The notes: generated by a model not told the origin, from the letters alone. A DNA stretch of 64,000 nt from Gammaproteobacteria bacterium (GCA_028819075.1 JAPPMM010000017.1:157742-221741); one strand, 5' to 3'. Numbered from the stretch's first letter, positions 35,915-47,080 are shown. Numbers and translations are program-made.

Positions 35915-36348
35915 GGATCGCGATCGTACACGGCGCCAACCTGCGCCTGCTGGGCCGACGCGAACCGGAGGTGTACGGCTCCGACACGCTCGAGGACATC
36001 AACCGGCGCCTTCGCGCGCTGGCGGAGGAACTGGGAGTGGAGATCGAAGTCTTCCAGTCCAATTCGGAAGGGGCGATTCTCGACTATCTGGAGGAAGCCG
36101 CGCCCCGGATCGACGGCGTTCTGATCAATCCGGGGGCGTTCACGCACACCAGCGTCGCCCTGCGGGATGCGCTCGCGGGGATCGCGAGGCCCTTCGTGGA
36201 GGTACATCTGTCGAACCCGGCGGCGCGCGAATCCTTCCGGCGCCGGTCGTACCTGGCGCCCGTTGCCGCGGGCGTGGTCGCCGGTTTTCGCGCGGAAAGC
36301 TATCTTCTTGCCCTCAGGGGGCTTCTGGCACACCTGTCCCGGGATTGA
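35911..36348 (+). CDS. aroQ: 3-dehydroquinate dehydratase, type II
   Basis: A 145-residue shikimate-pathway enzyme that turns 3-dehydroquinate into 3-dehydroshikimate. Type II marks are HGANLRLLGRREPEVYG (catalytic Arg and Tyr), FQSNSEGAILDYL, LINPGAFTHTSVALRDAL and EVHLSNPAARESFR with the catalytic His. GTG 35911 overlaps the TPR gene end. The following gene is efp, a frequent pairing. Confidence 0.96.
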   Translation: MRIAIVHGANLRLLGRREPEVYGSDTLEDINRRLRALAEELGVEIEVFQSNSEGAILDYLEEAAPRIDGVLINPGAFTHTSVALRDALAGIARPFVEVHLSNPAARESFRRRSYLAPVAAGVVAGFRAESYLLALRGLLAHLSRD

Positions 36349-36391
36349 CCTGCGGCTCCCGGGAGGGCGCTACTCAACCGATCGAGGCTGC

Positions 36392-36958
36392 ATGGCCACT
36401 ACAGCCGATTTTCGCAATGGCATGATCCTGGACATCGGCGGTGTCCTCTGGGCGATCACGTATTTTCAGCACGTCAAGCCGGGGAAGGGCGGCGCGTTCG
36501 TGCGCACGCGGCTCAAGAACGTGCTGGACGGCCACGTGGTGGAGAAGACCTTCCGGGCGGGGGAACGGGTGACGGGCGTTCGCCTGGAGCGCCGTCCCAT
36601 GCAGTACAGCTACACCGACGGCGCATTCTTCCACTTCATGGACCTGCGCACCTACGACATGCATGCGGTCTCTGGAAGCATGGTCGGAGAAGATCAGTTG
36701 AAATACCTGAAAGAGAACATGGAGTGCGAAGTCCTGGTCCACGACGACGACGCCATCGCCGTGGAACTCCCGGCTTTCGTCGAACTCGAAGTGACCGGCA
36801 CGGAGCCCGGCGTGCGCGGCGATACCGCCCAGGGCGGCACCAAGCCGGCCACCCTGGAGACCGGGGCGGTGGTCCAGGTTCCCCTCTTCGTGGAGGTGGG
36901 AGACGTGCTCAGGGTGGATCGCAGGGAGGACAAGTACCTGACGCGGGTGACGTCATGA
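36392..36958 (+). CDS. efp: elongation factor P
   Basis: A 188-residue factor that helps ribosomes through polyproline stretches. The tip of domain I has Lys32 in VKPGKGGAF, the site modified by beta-lysylation in many bacteria; here it is Lys, not Arg. GMILDIGG, RLKNVLDGHVVEKTF and the closing GDVLRVDRREDKYLTRV fit the family. No EpmA, EpmB or EarP gene is in view. Its stop overlaps the accB start (ATGA). The many Pro-rich proteins here (the TolA-like and Pal proteins) are plausible clients. Confidence 0.96.
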   Translation: MATTADFRNGMILDIGGVLWAITYFQHVKPGKGGAFVRTRLKNVLDGHVVEKTFRAGERVTGVRLERRPMQYSYTDGAFFHFMDLRTYDMHAVSGSMVGEDQLKYLKENMECEVLVHDDDAIAVELPAFVELEVTGTEPGVRGDTAQGGTKPATLETGAVVQVPLFVEVGDVLRVDRREDKYLTRVTS

Positions 36959-37452
36959 TCGACGCCGAGTTCGTCGAGCGCCTCATCCGCGCGGTGGATG
37001 AGAGCGGGATCGACACCGTGGAGATCCGGCGCGGCGGCACGCGCGTGCGGATCAGCAAGACCCCCCCGCCAGCTCCGGTGCCGACCGAAGCGGGGGCCGG
37101 ACCCGTTGCGGGGGCGGTCGAGTCACCGGCCTCCGGGGACGGTGCCTCGGCTGCCCCGGCGGAATCGACGGTGGCGGGCGATTCGCCCGCAGGGGAACAG
37201 CCGGCCACGACGCTGATCGAGATCAAGTCGCCGATGGTGGGGACCTTCTACCGCGCCGGAGCCCCGGGAGCCCCACCCTACGTGGACACCGGACAGAGAA
37301 TCTCCGAGGGGGACACCCTCTGCATCATCGAGGCGATGAAGCTCATGAACGAGTTCGAGAGCGACATCAGCGGGACCATCGAGGAGATCCTGGTGGAAGA
37401 CGGCGAGCCGGTTGAGTACGGACAGGTGCTTTTCAGGGTGGCGCCGGTCTGA
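36955..37452 (+). CDS. accB: acetyl-CoA carboxylase biotin carboxyl carrier protein
   Basis: A 165-residue carrier subunit. The N-terminal domain is followed by a Pro/Ala-rich linker (about residues 38-85) and the biotinyl domain, with Lys129 in EAMKLMNE as the biotin site. PMVGTFYRAGAPGAPPYVD is a family mark. It hands CO2 from biotin carboxylase to the carboxyltransferase in the first step of fatty-acid synthesis. accC follows after 69 bases. Confidence 0.97.
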   Translation: MIDAEFVERLIRAVDESGIDTVEIRRGGTRVRISKTPPPAPVPTEAGAGPVAGAVESPASGDGASAAPAESTVAGDSPAGEQPATTLIEIKSPMVGTFYRAGAPGAPPYVDTGQRISEGDTLCIIEAMKLMNEFESDISGTIEEILVEDGEPVEYGQVLFRVAPV

Positions 37453-37521
37453 GCGGGTCGCGGCCCTCTGGCCGGGGCTCCACGGGCCCGACCCGACGCG
37501 CGCGATGCGGGAGCTTCACGG

Positions 37522-38871
37522 GTGTTCGCTAAGGTACTGATCGCCAATCGGGGCGAGATCGCGCTCCGCATCATTCGCGCGTGCCACGAGTTGGGCGTCG
37601 AGGCCGTGGCGGTCTTCTCGGAGGCGGACCGGGACTCGCTGCACGTGCGCTTCGCGGATGAGGCGGTCTGCATCGGACCGCCGTCGGTGGCGGAGAGCTA
37701 TCTGAACATCCCGCGGATCATCGCCGCGGCGGAGATCACGGGCGCGGAAGCGATCCATCCCGGCTACGGGCTGCTTGCGGAGAACGCGGAATTCTCCGAG
37801 ATCTGCGACGCCTCCGGCATCACTTTCATCGGCCCGACCGCGGACCAGATTCGGGCCATGGGCGACAAGGTCGTGGCGCGCGAGACGATGATGGAGATCG
37901 GGGTGCCCACGGTGCCGGGTTCGGAGGGGGCGCTCAGCAGCGTGCGCGAAGCCCTTCGGCTCGCGGACGAGATCGCGTACCCGGTGATGGTCAAGGCCGC
38001 GGCGGGCGGCGGCGGCAAGGGGATGCGCATCGCGCGCGACGGCGGCGAGCTGGAACGGGTCTTCGGTTCCACCCGGATGGAGGCGCAGGCGGCGTTCGGG
38101 GATTCCTCGGTCTACCTGGAGAAGCTCATCGAGCGGCCGCGCCATGTGGAGATTCAGGTCTTCGGGGACAGGCATGGCCGCGTGGTGCATCTGGGCGAGC
38201 GGGACTGCTCCGTGCAGCGCCGCCACCAGAAGCTGATCGAGGAGGCGCCCGCGTACGGACTGTCGCCCGAATTGCGCGAGGAGATGGGCCGCGCCGCCGT
38301 GCGGGGGGCCGCGGGCATAGAATACGCCGGCGCGGGCACGGTGGAGTTTCTGCTGGATCCCTCGGGGGCGTTCTACTTCATCGAGATGAATACCCGCATC
38401 CAGGTGGAGCATCCGGTGACGGAGGTGACGACCGGCCTGGATCTGGTGAAGGAGCAGATCCGGGTGGCGTTCGGAGTCCCGCTGTCGTTTCCGCCCGAGC
38501 CTGCCAGTCATCGTGGGCACGCCATCGAGTTCCGGATCAATGCCGAGGATCCGGACCGGGACTTCATGCCCGCGCCGGGAACGATCGATGTCTTCCATCC
38601 GCCCGCGGGCCCCGGGATTCGCCTCGACACGCACGTCTACGCCGGCTACACGGTCCCGCGGTACTACGATTCACTGCTGGCCAAGGTCATCGTCAGCGCG
38701 GCCACCCGCCGGGAGGCGATCGACCGGGCCCGCCACAGCCTGGACAACTTCGTGGTGGGCGGCGTGCCCACCACCCTGAGTTTCCTCTCGCGCATCCTGC
38801 GGGACCGGCGCTTTGTGGAGGGAGCGGTCGACACCAGCCTGGTGGACCGCCTGATGAGCGAGGCGGCGTAG
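37522..38871 (+). CDS. accC: acetyl-CoA carboxylase biotin carboxylase subunit
   Basis: A 449-residue ATP-grasp enzyme that carboxylates biotin on AccB. It opens with FAKVLIANRGEIALRIIRACHELG; the ATP-binding Gly-rich loop is KAAAGGGGKGMRIA, and ERDCSVQRRHQKLIEEAP and EMNTRIQVEHPVTE carry catalytic residues. Length is standard. GTG start. accA and accD are not in the window. Confidence 0.97.
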   Translation: MFAKVLIANRGEIALRIIRACHELGVEAVAVFSEADRDSLHVRFADEAVCIGPPSVAESYLNIPRIIAAAEITGAEAIHPGYGLLAENAEFSEICDASGITFIGPTADQIRAMGDKVVARETMMEIGVPTVPGSEGALSSVREALRLADEIAYPVMVKAAAGGGGKGMRIARDGGELERVFGSTRMEAQAAFGDSSVYLEKLIERPRHVEIQVFGDRHGRVVHLGERDCSVQRRHQKLIEEAPAYGLSPELREEMGRAAVRGAAGIEYAGAGTVEFLLDPSGAFYFIEMNTRIQVEHPVTEVTTGLDLVKEQIRVAFGVPLSFPPEPASHRGHAIEFRINAEDPDRDFMPAPGTIDVFHPPAGPGIRLDTHVYAGYTVPRYYDSLLAKVIVSAATRREAIDRARHSLDNFVVGGVPTTLSFLSRILRDRRFVEGAVDTSLVDRLMSEAA

Positions 38872-38874
38872 GCG

Positions 38875-41280
38875 GTGGCGGCGCGCAGGAAGCCGGGACG
38901 AGCAGGCAGGAAGGCGCCTGCGGGCCGTGGGCGCGCGCGGGACAGGGAAGAGGGCGCTTTTCTGTCCAGGAGTCAGAAGTCCGACATCCTGGCTCTGTCC
39001 CTGGTGGTCCTGGCGCTGTTCCTGCTTCTGGCGCTCTTCCCGGTATCGGTTCTGGGCGCGCGCGCCCAGGCGTGGTTTCCTTCGGGGAACGCGATCGGCC
39101 TGCTGGGTGCGCGGTTCCGGGAAGCGGCAACCGGGGCGCTGGGCGCGGCGGCGTTCGCGCTCCCGGTCCTGCTGACGCTGGGGGGGCTGCGCGCGGGCGC
39201 GTGGACGACCACCCGCACCACCGTGCGGGCGGCGATCCTGACGGCCGGCCTGGCCGTGGTCGCGTCCTGCGTGGCCTCGCTGCTGGGGAGCGCCGGCGGT
39301 GCGGGATGGCTGGGGGCGACCCTGGCCGGGGGGCTCAGCTCGGTCATCGGCTGGCTGGGGACGACGTTGCTGCTCGCGGGCTTCCTGGTCGGGCTCCTGG
39401 TGGCCACCCTCGACTGGAACCCGCTCCGCTGGCTGGGACGCGCGCTCAGGTCGGCATGGTCCGCGATCGATCTGCGCGGAAGGTTGGCTCGCCTGCTGCG
39501 GCCGGGACCGCGAAAGGACGGGGACGACCGCGGGACAGCCCGGCGGGGGACGGAGCGGGGCATTCCCGAGGATGTCGCGGAAGTGCTGGACGGGGTTGTG
39601 GAGGAGCTGGGGGATGCGGCCGCGGCGCCCGACCCGGCCGGCCACGCGCTGCCGGAACTGCCGCAGGCACCGGACACGGAGTCGGCCGGCACTGGTACGG
39701 AGGGCCCCGCGTCTGCGGAGGCTGCGGGCGAGCCGGCGCCGGAAGAGCCGACCGGAGGGGCGTTGCCGTCGATCGACCTGCTGGACGCCCCGGAGCCGAA
39801 GGATCCCTTCCGCATGGAACTGAAGCTCTCGCAGCTGGGCGAGGTGCTGGTGGAGAAGCTTCGCTCGTTCGGCGTGCAGAGCCGAATCGGCGGCCGCACC
39901 ACCGGGCCCGTCGTGACCCAGTTCGAGGTGGTGCCCGCGCCGGGGGTCAAGGTCAACCGCATCGCCAACCTGGAGGCCGACCTCGCGCTGGCGATGAAGG
40001 CGAGGAGCATCCGCATCGTCGCCCCGATCCCCGGCAAGGGCGCGGTCGGCGTGGAGATCCCCAATCCCGAGCCGGAAATCGTCTATCTGCGAGACATCCT
40101 CGAGTCTCCCGCCTTCCGGTCGTCGAAGGCCGCGCTGCCCCTCGCCCTGGGCAAGGACCTGACCGGGCGCCCCTACGTTTCCGACCTGGCGCGCATGCCC
40201 CATGTGCTCATCGCGGGCGCCACCGGATCGGGGAAGTCGGTCTGCCTGAACGCCTTCATCACCAGCCTGGTGTACTCCCACTCCCCGGAGTCGCTTCGCC
40301 TGCTGATGGTCGATCCCAAGATGGTCGAGCTGTCGGTGTACGCCGATCTGCCCCACCTGCGTCATCCGGTGGTGACCGATCCCTCCGACGCGGCGAGCGT
40401 CCTGAAATGGGCGGTGATGGAGATGGAGCGCCGGTACGCGCTGCTCTCGGCGAACCAGGCGCGCTCGCTGGGGGAGTTCAACCGGATGGTGCGCGACGGG
40501 AAGCCCCTGCGCCATCCGCCGCGACCGCCCGCGCCCGGCGAGGAACCCGGGGAGGAAGCCTGGGACGAGGGCATCCTCCCCTTCGTGGTGGTGATCGTCG
40601 ACGAGCTCGCCGATCTGATGATGACCGTCCAGGGCGAAGTCGAACGCCCCCTGACCATGCTCGCCCAGAAGGCGCGCGCCATCGGCATCCATCTGATGGT
40701 GGCGACCCAGCGGCCCAGCGTGAACGTGATCACCGGGCTCATCAAGGCGAACTTCCCATGCCGCATCGCCTTCCGGGTCGCCTCGAAGACCGATTCGCGC
40801 ACCATCCTGGACCAGAACGGCGCGGACGCGCTGCTGGGCAACGGCGACATGCTGTTCCTGCCGCCCGGCCAGAGCGAGCCCGTGCGCATTCAGGGCGCGT
40901 ACGTGCCGGGATCGGACACGAACCGGCTCACGGGCTGGTTCCGGCAGCTGGTGCGCCACTGGGAAGATGCGGGCGAAATGCCCGACTTCGCCGGGGAGGA
41001 GGACATCCTGGCCGTGGTGCGCAACCGGGAAGGCGAGGGCGACGCAGAAGAGGAGGACGGCCCGGTGGAGCGCGACGACCTGTTCTTCGCGGCTGCAGAG
41101 GTGTGCGTCCGGCAGAACCAGGGCTCGACCTCACTGCTGCAGCGGAAGCTGCGCATCGGTTACGGCCGCGCGGCGCGCGTGGTGGACCAGCTGCACGAGG
41201 CGGGCGTGCTGGGTCCGCCGGATGGCTCGAAGCCGCGTGAAGTGCTCATGGGTCTCGACGAGATCGAGGCGTTGCGCTAG
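38875..41280 (+). CDS. ftsK: DNA translocase FtsK/SpoIIIE
   Basis: An 801-residue motor that moves chromosome ends through the closing septum and activates dimer resolution. Four to five hydrophobic segments cover about residues 35-190, then an acidic linker (about 220-305). The motor has Walker A GATGSGKSV (from residue 448), Walker B FVVVIVDELADLMM, and ATQRPSVNVITGLIKANFPCRIAFRVASKTDSRTIL in shorter blocks. The C-terminal winged-helix gamma domain (STSLLQRKLRIGYGRAARVVDQL) that reads KOPS sites is present. It starts at GTG 3 bases after accC. Confidence 0.94.
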   Translation: MAARRKPGRAGRKAPAGRGRARDREEGAFLSRSQKSDILALSLVVLALFLLLALFPVSVLGARAQAWFPSGNAIGLLGARFREAATGALGAAAFALPVLLTLGGLRAGAWTTTRTTVRAAILTAGLAVVASCVASLLGSAGGAGWLGATLAGGLSSVIGWLGTTLLLAGFLVGLLVATLDWNPLRWLGRALRSAWSAIDLRGRLARLLRPGPRKDGDDRGTARRGTERGIPEDVAEVLDGVVEELGDAAAAPDPAGHALPELPQAPDTESAGTGTEGPASAEAAGEPAPEEPTGGALPSIDLLDAPEPKDPFRMELKLSQLGEVLVEKLRSFGVQSRIGGRTTGPVVTQFEVVPAPGVKVNRIANLEADLALAMKARSIRIVAPIPGKGAVGVEIPNPEPEIVYLRDILESPAFRSSKAALPLALGKDLTGRPYVSDLARMPHVLIAGATGSGKSVCLNAFITSLVYSHSPESLRLLMVDPKMVELSVYADLPHLRHPVVTDPSDAASVLKWAVMEMERRYALLSANQARSLGEFNRMVRDGKPLRHPPRPPAPGEEPGEEAWDEGILPFVVVIVDELADLMMTVQGEVERPLTMLAQKARAIGIHLMVATQRPSVNVITGLIKANFPCRIAFRVASKTDSRTILDQNGADALLGNGDMLFLPPGQSEPVRIQGAYVPGSDTNRLTGWFRQLVRHWEDAGEMPDFAGEEDILAVVRNREGEGDAEEEDGPVERDDLFFAAAEVCVRQNQGSTSLLQRKLRIGYGRAARVVDQLHEAGVLGPPDGSKPREVLMGLDEIEALR

Positions 41281-41361
41281 CCGTCCGCCAAGGGGCCGCG
41301 GGGGCCGCCCGACTGCGCGCCGGGCCGGAACGGGGGCGCTCGCCTGCGGGTATGGCGTGCC

Positions 41362-42030
41362 ATGAAAAACACGTGCTTCGTCGTTCTGGCGATGTTGTGC
41401 GCGGCCGCCGATCCGGGTGCCGCCCTCGCCATGCAGGAGACCGCGGACCCGTTGGCGATTCTCGAGCGGGCTTCCGCGGAGTATTCCGGATTGACGGGGT
41501 TCTGCGCCGACTTCCGGCAGACCCTGACCTCGCCGCTTCTGAACCAGGTGACGCGCTCCCGGGGGCGCATGTGCCAGCAGCAGCCGGACCGCTTCTCCAT
41601 GCGCTTCACCGATCCCGAAGGCGACCTGGTGGTCGCCGACGGGGAGTGGCTGTGGGTCTACTTTCCGAGCGGCGACGCCGGCCAGGTCATTCGCTCGCCC
41701 TTGACCTCCGGGGGACGGGGCGGCTTCGACTTCCACCGCGAATTCCTCTCGGATCCGGGGACCCGCTACGCCCCCGCGTATCTGCGCAGCGAGCAACTCG
41801 ACGGCGCCCCCACCCACGTCATCCGGCTGATACCGCGCCGGCCGTCCGCCTATCGCGAGGCGCGGGTGTGGATCGATGAGGGGACGTGGTTCATCCGGCG
41901 TACCGAGATCGAGGAGGAAAACGGCAACCTGCGCGAGGTGCGGCTGGCCGGATTCGAGCCGAACCCCCAGCTGGGGAGCGAGGTCTTCCACTTCACGCCG
42001 CCCCGGGGGGTCCAGGTCATCACGCGATGA
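41362..42030 (+). CDS. lolA: outer-membrane lipoprotein carrier protein LolA
   Basis: A 222-residue periplasmic chaperone that ferries lipoproteins to the outer membrane. A signal peptide (FVVLAMLCAAADPGAALA) is followed by the family's curved-sheet domain: LTGFCADFRQTLTSPLL, RFSMRFTDPEGDLVVADGEWLW and VWIDEGTWFIRRTEIEEENGN. It comes after ftsK with an 81-base spacer. The many lipobox proteins of the window are its likely cargo. Confidence 0.9.
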   Translation: MKNTCFVVLAMLCAAADPGAALAMQETADPLAILERASAEYSGLTGFCADFRQTLTSPLLNQVTRSRGRMCQQQPDRFSMRFTDPEGDLVVADGEWLWVYFPSGDAGQVIRSPLTSGGRGGFDFHREFLSDPGTRYAPAYLRSEQLDGAPTHVIRLIPRRPSAYREARVWIDEGTWFIRRTEIEEENGNLREVRLAGFEPNPQLGSEVFHFTPPRGVQVITR

Positions 42031-42074
42031 GGGCCTGGCGCCGGACGGGGGAGAGTGATCGCGGGAAGGAACGG

Positions 42075-42773
42075 ATGAGGGGCGCTGCGATGGTCCTGAT
42101 GGCCCTCGTGGCCACGTCCGGCATGGCTACGCGCGCGGCCGCCCAGGACCTCGCGGACTTCGACTACGAACATCTGAGCCTGCGGGGCATCGGCTTCGAG
42201 GCCGGCTACCTTCCCGGGTACAGGATCCACGGGGTGCGCGGGGAGATACGGAGCCTGGGCGCGCGGCTCGACCTCGGGTACCTGGGTCCCGGGCTCCGTA
42301 TTGCGCCTTCGGTCACGTACTGGTCGTCGGAGCTCGAGGCCGAGGAGGTATCCCGCCTTGAGACGCGGCTCGGGCAGCTGATCGCCCGGGAGGTGGGGCC
42401 GTCCGGATCCGAAGCCGGACCCGAGGTGGATCTCGGCAGGATCACGTGGAGCGATCTGGTGGTGGGTGTCGACGCCCACGTCGTCTGGAACATTCCCTTC
42501 GGATGGCTCAGCTTTCTCGGGCTGGGCGCCTCGGTGCACGTTCTCGACGGACAGGGCGAGGCGGTCGACGACACGTTCATCGAGGATCTTCTGGACACGG
42601 CGCGCCCGGGAGTGAACGTGCATCTGGGGCTCGAGTATCCGCTCTGGTCATGGTCCCGGCTCTATTGGCACGGCCGCTACGAGGTGACCGACGACCTGCG
42701 CTACTTCAACGTCCGGGGCGGGCTCCAGCTCATGTTCGGTGGCACGGCTCCCGGGGAGATGGAGCCTCGCTGA
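42075..42773 (+). CDS. outer-membrane beta-barrel-like protein, unknown
   Basis: A 232-residue protein with a signal peptide (MVLMALVATSGMATRAAAQ). Alternating strands and Gly/aromatic turns (GFEAGYLPGYRIHGVRGEIRS, LDLGYLGPGLRIAPSVTYWS, VNVHLGLEYPLWSWSRLYW, YFNVRGGLQLMFGG) suggest a small eight-strand barrel. I cannot name a family. ATG 42075 has a GGGAAGGA site; an in-frame ATG at 42027 overlaps the lolA stop. Its place after lolA may be incidental. Confidence 0.75.
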   Translation: MRGAAMVLMALVATSGMATRAAAQDLADFDYEHLSLRGIGFEAGYLPGYRIHGVRGEIRSLGARLDLGYLGPGLRIAPSVTYWSSELEAEEVSRLETRLGQLIAREVGPSGSEAGPEVDLGRITWSDLVVGVDAHVVWNIPFGWLSFLGLGASVHVLDGQGEAVDDTFIEDLLDTARPGVNVHLGLEYPLWSWSRLYWHGRYEVTDDLRYFNVRGGLQLMFGGTAPGEMEPR

Positions 42774-42836
42774 GGCGAGTTGCGAGGGGCTGCGGGCGTG
42801 CGCACCGTGGCTGATCCCCGGCCGGCAAGAGCGGGG

Positions 42837-44606
42837 ATGATGTGGGTCGGGGCCCTCATCGGCCTGGATGCGCGGGAATGGCGGCTGGCGTCGGCCTCCG
42901 CCCTCCTGCTCTTCGCCGCCTATCCCCCGTTTCACCTGATCGCGCCTTCCCTGCTGGCGCTGGTCCCGCTGTCGGTCGCGGTTCGGGAGGCGCGCACGCC
43001 CCGTCGGGCCGCGCGCATCGGCTTCGTGTTCGGGGTGCTGCACTACGGTCTGCTGCTGCACTGGATGATCCCGGCGCTGGCGCGGCTGACCGCTACGGCC
43101 CCGCTGGTCTACGCCACGGCCGTGATGCTGCTGGCGCTGTCACAGGCGCTGGCGTGCTGGATGCTCGCCCTCCTCGGGCGTGGCGGCCGCGTTCCGTTCT
43201 GGCTCGCGCTGCCCCTTGTCTGGACGGCCGTGGAGTGGGGGATCGCCCACGCCCCGGGGACGCTGGCCTATCCGTGGCTGGGGCTGGGGACGTCGCTCAC
43301 GGGATACCCGGAGGCGGTCGGGATCGCCGAGCTGGCCGGAGCGCGCGGAGTGACGTTCTGGCTGGCGCTTGTAAACGGTCTGGTTGCCGAGGCCGTGGTG
43401 ACCGGCAGGGGCAGGTCGGCGGCCACCGGGCGACCGCGAACGGCGACGCGGAAGGGCGTGTCCGGGCGTTCGCGGCCTCGGTTGGCGCGATGGTTGCGGG
43501 GTGGAATCGGGCCGGCCCGCCCGTGGCTGGCGGTCGCTCTGGTCGTGGCGGCCGTCCCCGCCGCCTGGGGAGTGTGGCGCGCCCGTCACCTCGATCTGCG
43601 GCCTGGGCCGGTGGTCGCCACCGTGCGCACCACATTGCGCGCGCAGCCGGGCGAGACGGCGACCGACCTGGAGGCGCTCGCCGAGGTTGACGCGCTGCTC
43701 GCGGCGCCCGTCGCCGAAGCGCCCGCGCCCTCCCTGGTGGTGCTCCCGGAGGGCACCTTCCGGGACGGGCTGGAACAGCCGGAAGCGGTCGAAGGGCTGA
43801 CGGATCTGTCGCGGCGGCTGGGGGCGCCCGTCCTGTTCGGCATGGTGCGCACGGAAGAGGCGGGGGCGGGGCGGTACAACTCGGCCGCCCTGGCCGGGCC
43901 GGCCGGGCTGCTGGCCGACCCCTACGACAAGCGCCGCCTGGTGCCGTGGGTCGAGCGGATGCCGCTGGCGGGCCTGTTCCCGATGGCCGCCGGGGAGAGT
44001 CCGCTGCGCGCGGGCGCCGAATGGACGGTACTGGAGGCCGGTCTCCATGACGTGGGCGCGCTCATCTGCTACGAGGCCGCGTTCGCCGGCGCCGCCAGGG
44101 CGCTCCGCCGCGCGGGGGCCGGCGTGCTGCTCAACATCACCAACGACGCCTGGTTCGCGGACGCGGGCGCCTTCGCGGTCGCGCAGCACGAGGCCCACCT
44201 GGTCATGCGCGCCATCGAGACCCGCACCGGGGTGGTGCGCTCGGCCAACCTCGGCCCCGCGGGCTTCGTCGAGCCCACCGGGAGGGTGCGCGTGCGTGTC
44301 CAGGGCCCGGGCGCGGCCGTGGCGGTCGCCCGGGTGGATGCGGTGGCCGGGCCCACATGGTACGTGCGCGTCGGGGACGTGGCGGGGCCGGGGGCCGTGG
44401 CCGCACTGCTCCTGCTGCTCCTCTTCGCCGGCCCCGCCGTCCGCAGCCGACCGGGACGATGGCCCGCGCGCCCGAAACCGGCCATTGAACGCCCTTCGGG
44501 CCAAATCTATACTACGGGCTCCCGATCCCGGCCGGCCGCTCGTTGTTCCCGGCGGCCCGGCAGGGCCCTGACTCATCCCGAAGGGACGACCCGGACATCG
44601 CTGCGC
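42837..44606 (+). CDS. lnt: apolipoprotein N-acyltransferase (reads on without a stop into prfA)
   Basis: About 590 residues of Lnt, the inner-membrane enzyme that adds the third acyl chain to lipoproteins. Several membrane segments fill residues 10-230. The nitrilase-type domain has the triad Glu305 (VVLPEGTF), Lys365 (YDKRRLVPW) and Cys411 ([10 protein letters not shown]). A last membrane segment ([13 protein letters not shown]) ends near residue 540. No stop codon follows: the frame stays open through bases 44460-44606 and into prfA, ending only at 45722. The end given is therefore the base before the prfA ATG, not a stop. ATG 42837 is chosen; TTG 42780 and GTG 42798 are alternatives. The ORF may be a true fusion or a sequence error may hide the stop. 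Confidence 0.88.
44485..44513 (+). promoter_or_regulatory. sigma-70-type promoter for prfA
   Basis: TTGAAC (44485-44490), 17 bases, TATACT (44508-44513): five of six and five of six matches to consensus. It lies in the poorly conserved stretch between the Lnt and RF1 parts and predicts a transcript starting near 44520, about 87 bases before the prfA ATG. Confidence 0.65.
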
Positions 44607-45718
<1,112 letters not shown>

Positions 45719-45722
<4 letters not shown>

Positions 45723-46648
45723 GCACGCTCTCGCTCGAGCGGCCCTCCGGTCGCGTACCGGGAAGGGAAGAACCGTGGACTGTCCTGAACCTGATCCTCT
45801 GGAGCGCGCACTACCTGGACGAGAAGGGGGTGCCTGGGGCGCGGCTGGACGCCGAGCACCTGCTGGCCGACACGCTCGGGGTGCCGCGCCTCGAGCTCTA
45901 CCTGCAGCATGACCGGCCGCTTGAGGCATCCGAACTCGCCGCCTTCAAGCCGCGGCTCCTGCGCCGCGCCCGCCGGGAGCCGCTCCAGTACATCCTGGGC
46001 AGGGCGGCTTTCCGGAAGATGGACCTCGCCGTGGACCGTCGGGTTCTCGTTCCTCGTTCGGAAACGGAACTGCTCGCGGGAGAGGTGCTGGCCTGGGCCG
46101 CGGGGCGCGCGGGCGCCGGCCTCCGGGCGCTCGACCTGGGAACCGGCTGCGGTGCTCTGGCCCTGGCCCTCGCCACGGAAGGCGACTTCGCCGGCATCGT
46201 GGCCACCGACCTGAGCCGCGACGCGCTCGAGGTGGCTTCGCTCAACCATGGGCAATACCATGACGGGGCTCCGCTGGAGTTCAGGGCGGGATCGCTGTAC
46301 GAGCCCCTCGGACGCGACGAGCGCTTCGACGTGATCGTGTCCAACCCTCCCTACATCCCCAGTGCCGAACTGGAGGGCCTGGAGCCGGAGGTGCGGGACT
46401 GGGAGCCCCGACGGGCGCTGGACGCGGGTGCCGACGGCATGCAGGTGCTGGAACCGCTGATCGCCGGTGCGCCGCGGCATCTGGCGCCCGCGGGTCTGCT
46501 GGCGCTGGAGGTGGGCGCCGATCAGGCGGCTCGGGCAGCGCGCCGGATCGACGAAACGGGCGCCTTCGCCCGGGTGCGCGTCATCCCCGACCTTGCGGGC
46601 CGCGAACGGATGGTGCTGGCACACCGGCACCGGAACGAGGACCGATAA
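45719..46648 (+). CDS. prmC: release factor glutamine methyltransferase PrmC
   Basis: A 309-residue S-adenosylmethionine enzyme that methylates the GGQ glutamine of release factors. An N-terminal helical domain ([37 protein letters not shown]) precedes the Rossmann fold with [16 protein letters not shown] and the catalytic NPPY (residues 209-212). GTG 45719 overlaps the prfA stop, so the pair is probably translated in sequence. Confidence 0.95.
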
Positions 46649-46659
46649 CGGGAGGCTGA

Positions 46660-47019
46660 ATGGCGGCGATCGAGGAGATGGCGCGCGAACTGGGTCTGGC
46701 CCTGGGCCGGACCGCTCAGTATCAGGATCTGCAACGTGCCGCGCGGCGCGCCGATGACGATCGCGAGCTGGCGACCCTGCGAAGCGAGCTGGCGAAGCTG
46801 GAGGAGAGCGTGGCCCGGAGCGTGCGCGCCGGCGAGGAGCCCGCGCCCGAAGTGGCCGAGGAATACGAAAAGGCGTTCGGGCGCCTGCAGGCGAGTCCGG
46901 CGTACCAGGGGCTGGTTGCGGCCCAGGCCAACTTCGACCGGGTGCTGGGCCGTGTGAACGAGGGCATCTCGAAGGCCATCGAGGAAGGCGCGAAATCGCG
47001 CATCATCATCAGTTCCTGA
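46660..47019 (+). CDS. YlbF/YmcA-family protein
   Basis: A 119-residue, mostly helical protein. The pattern ELGLALGRTAQYQDLQRAARRADDDREL, then EEYEKAFGRLQASPAYQGLVAAQANFDRVLGRVNEGIS, fits the YlbF/YmcA family. In Bacillus these proteins form a complex that affects RNase Y and development; here the role is unknown. It follows prmC by 11 bases. Confidence 0.8.
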   Translation: MAAIEEMARELGLALGRTAQYQDLQRAARRADDDRELATLRSELAKLEESVARSVRAGEEPAPEVAEEYEKAFGRLQASPAYQGLVAAQANFDRVLGRVNEGISKAIEEGAKSRIIISS

Positions 47020-47080
47020 CCGCCCGCCAGCTGTGGCCGGGACGGAAGGCGACGCTCACCCCAGGCAGGGGGCTCGATCA

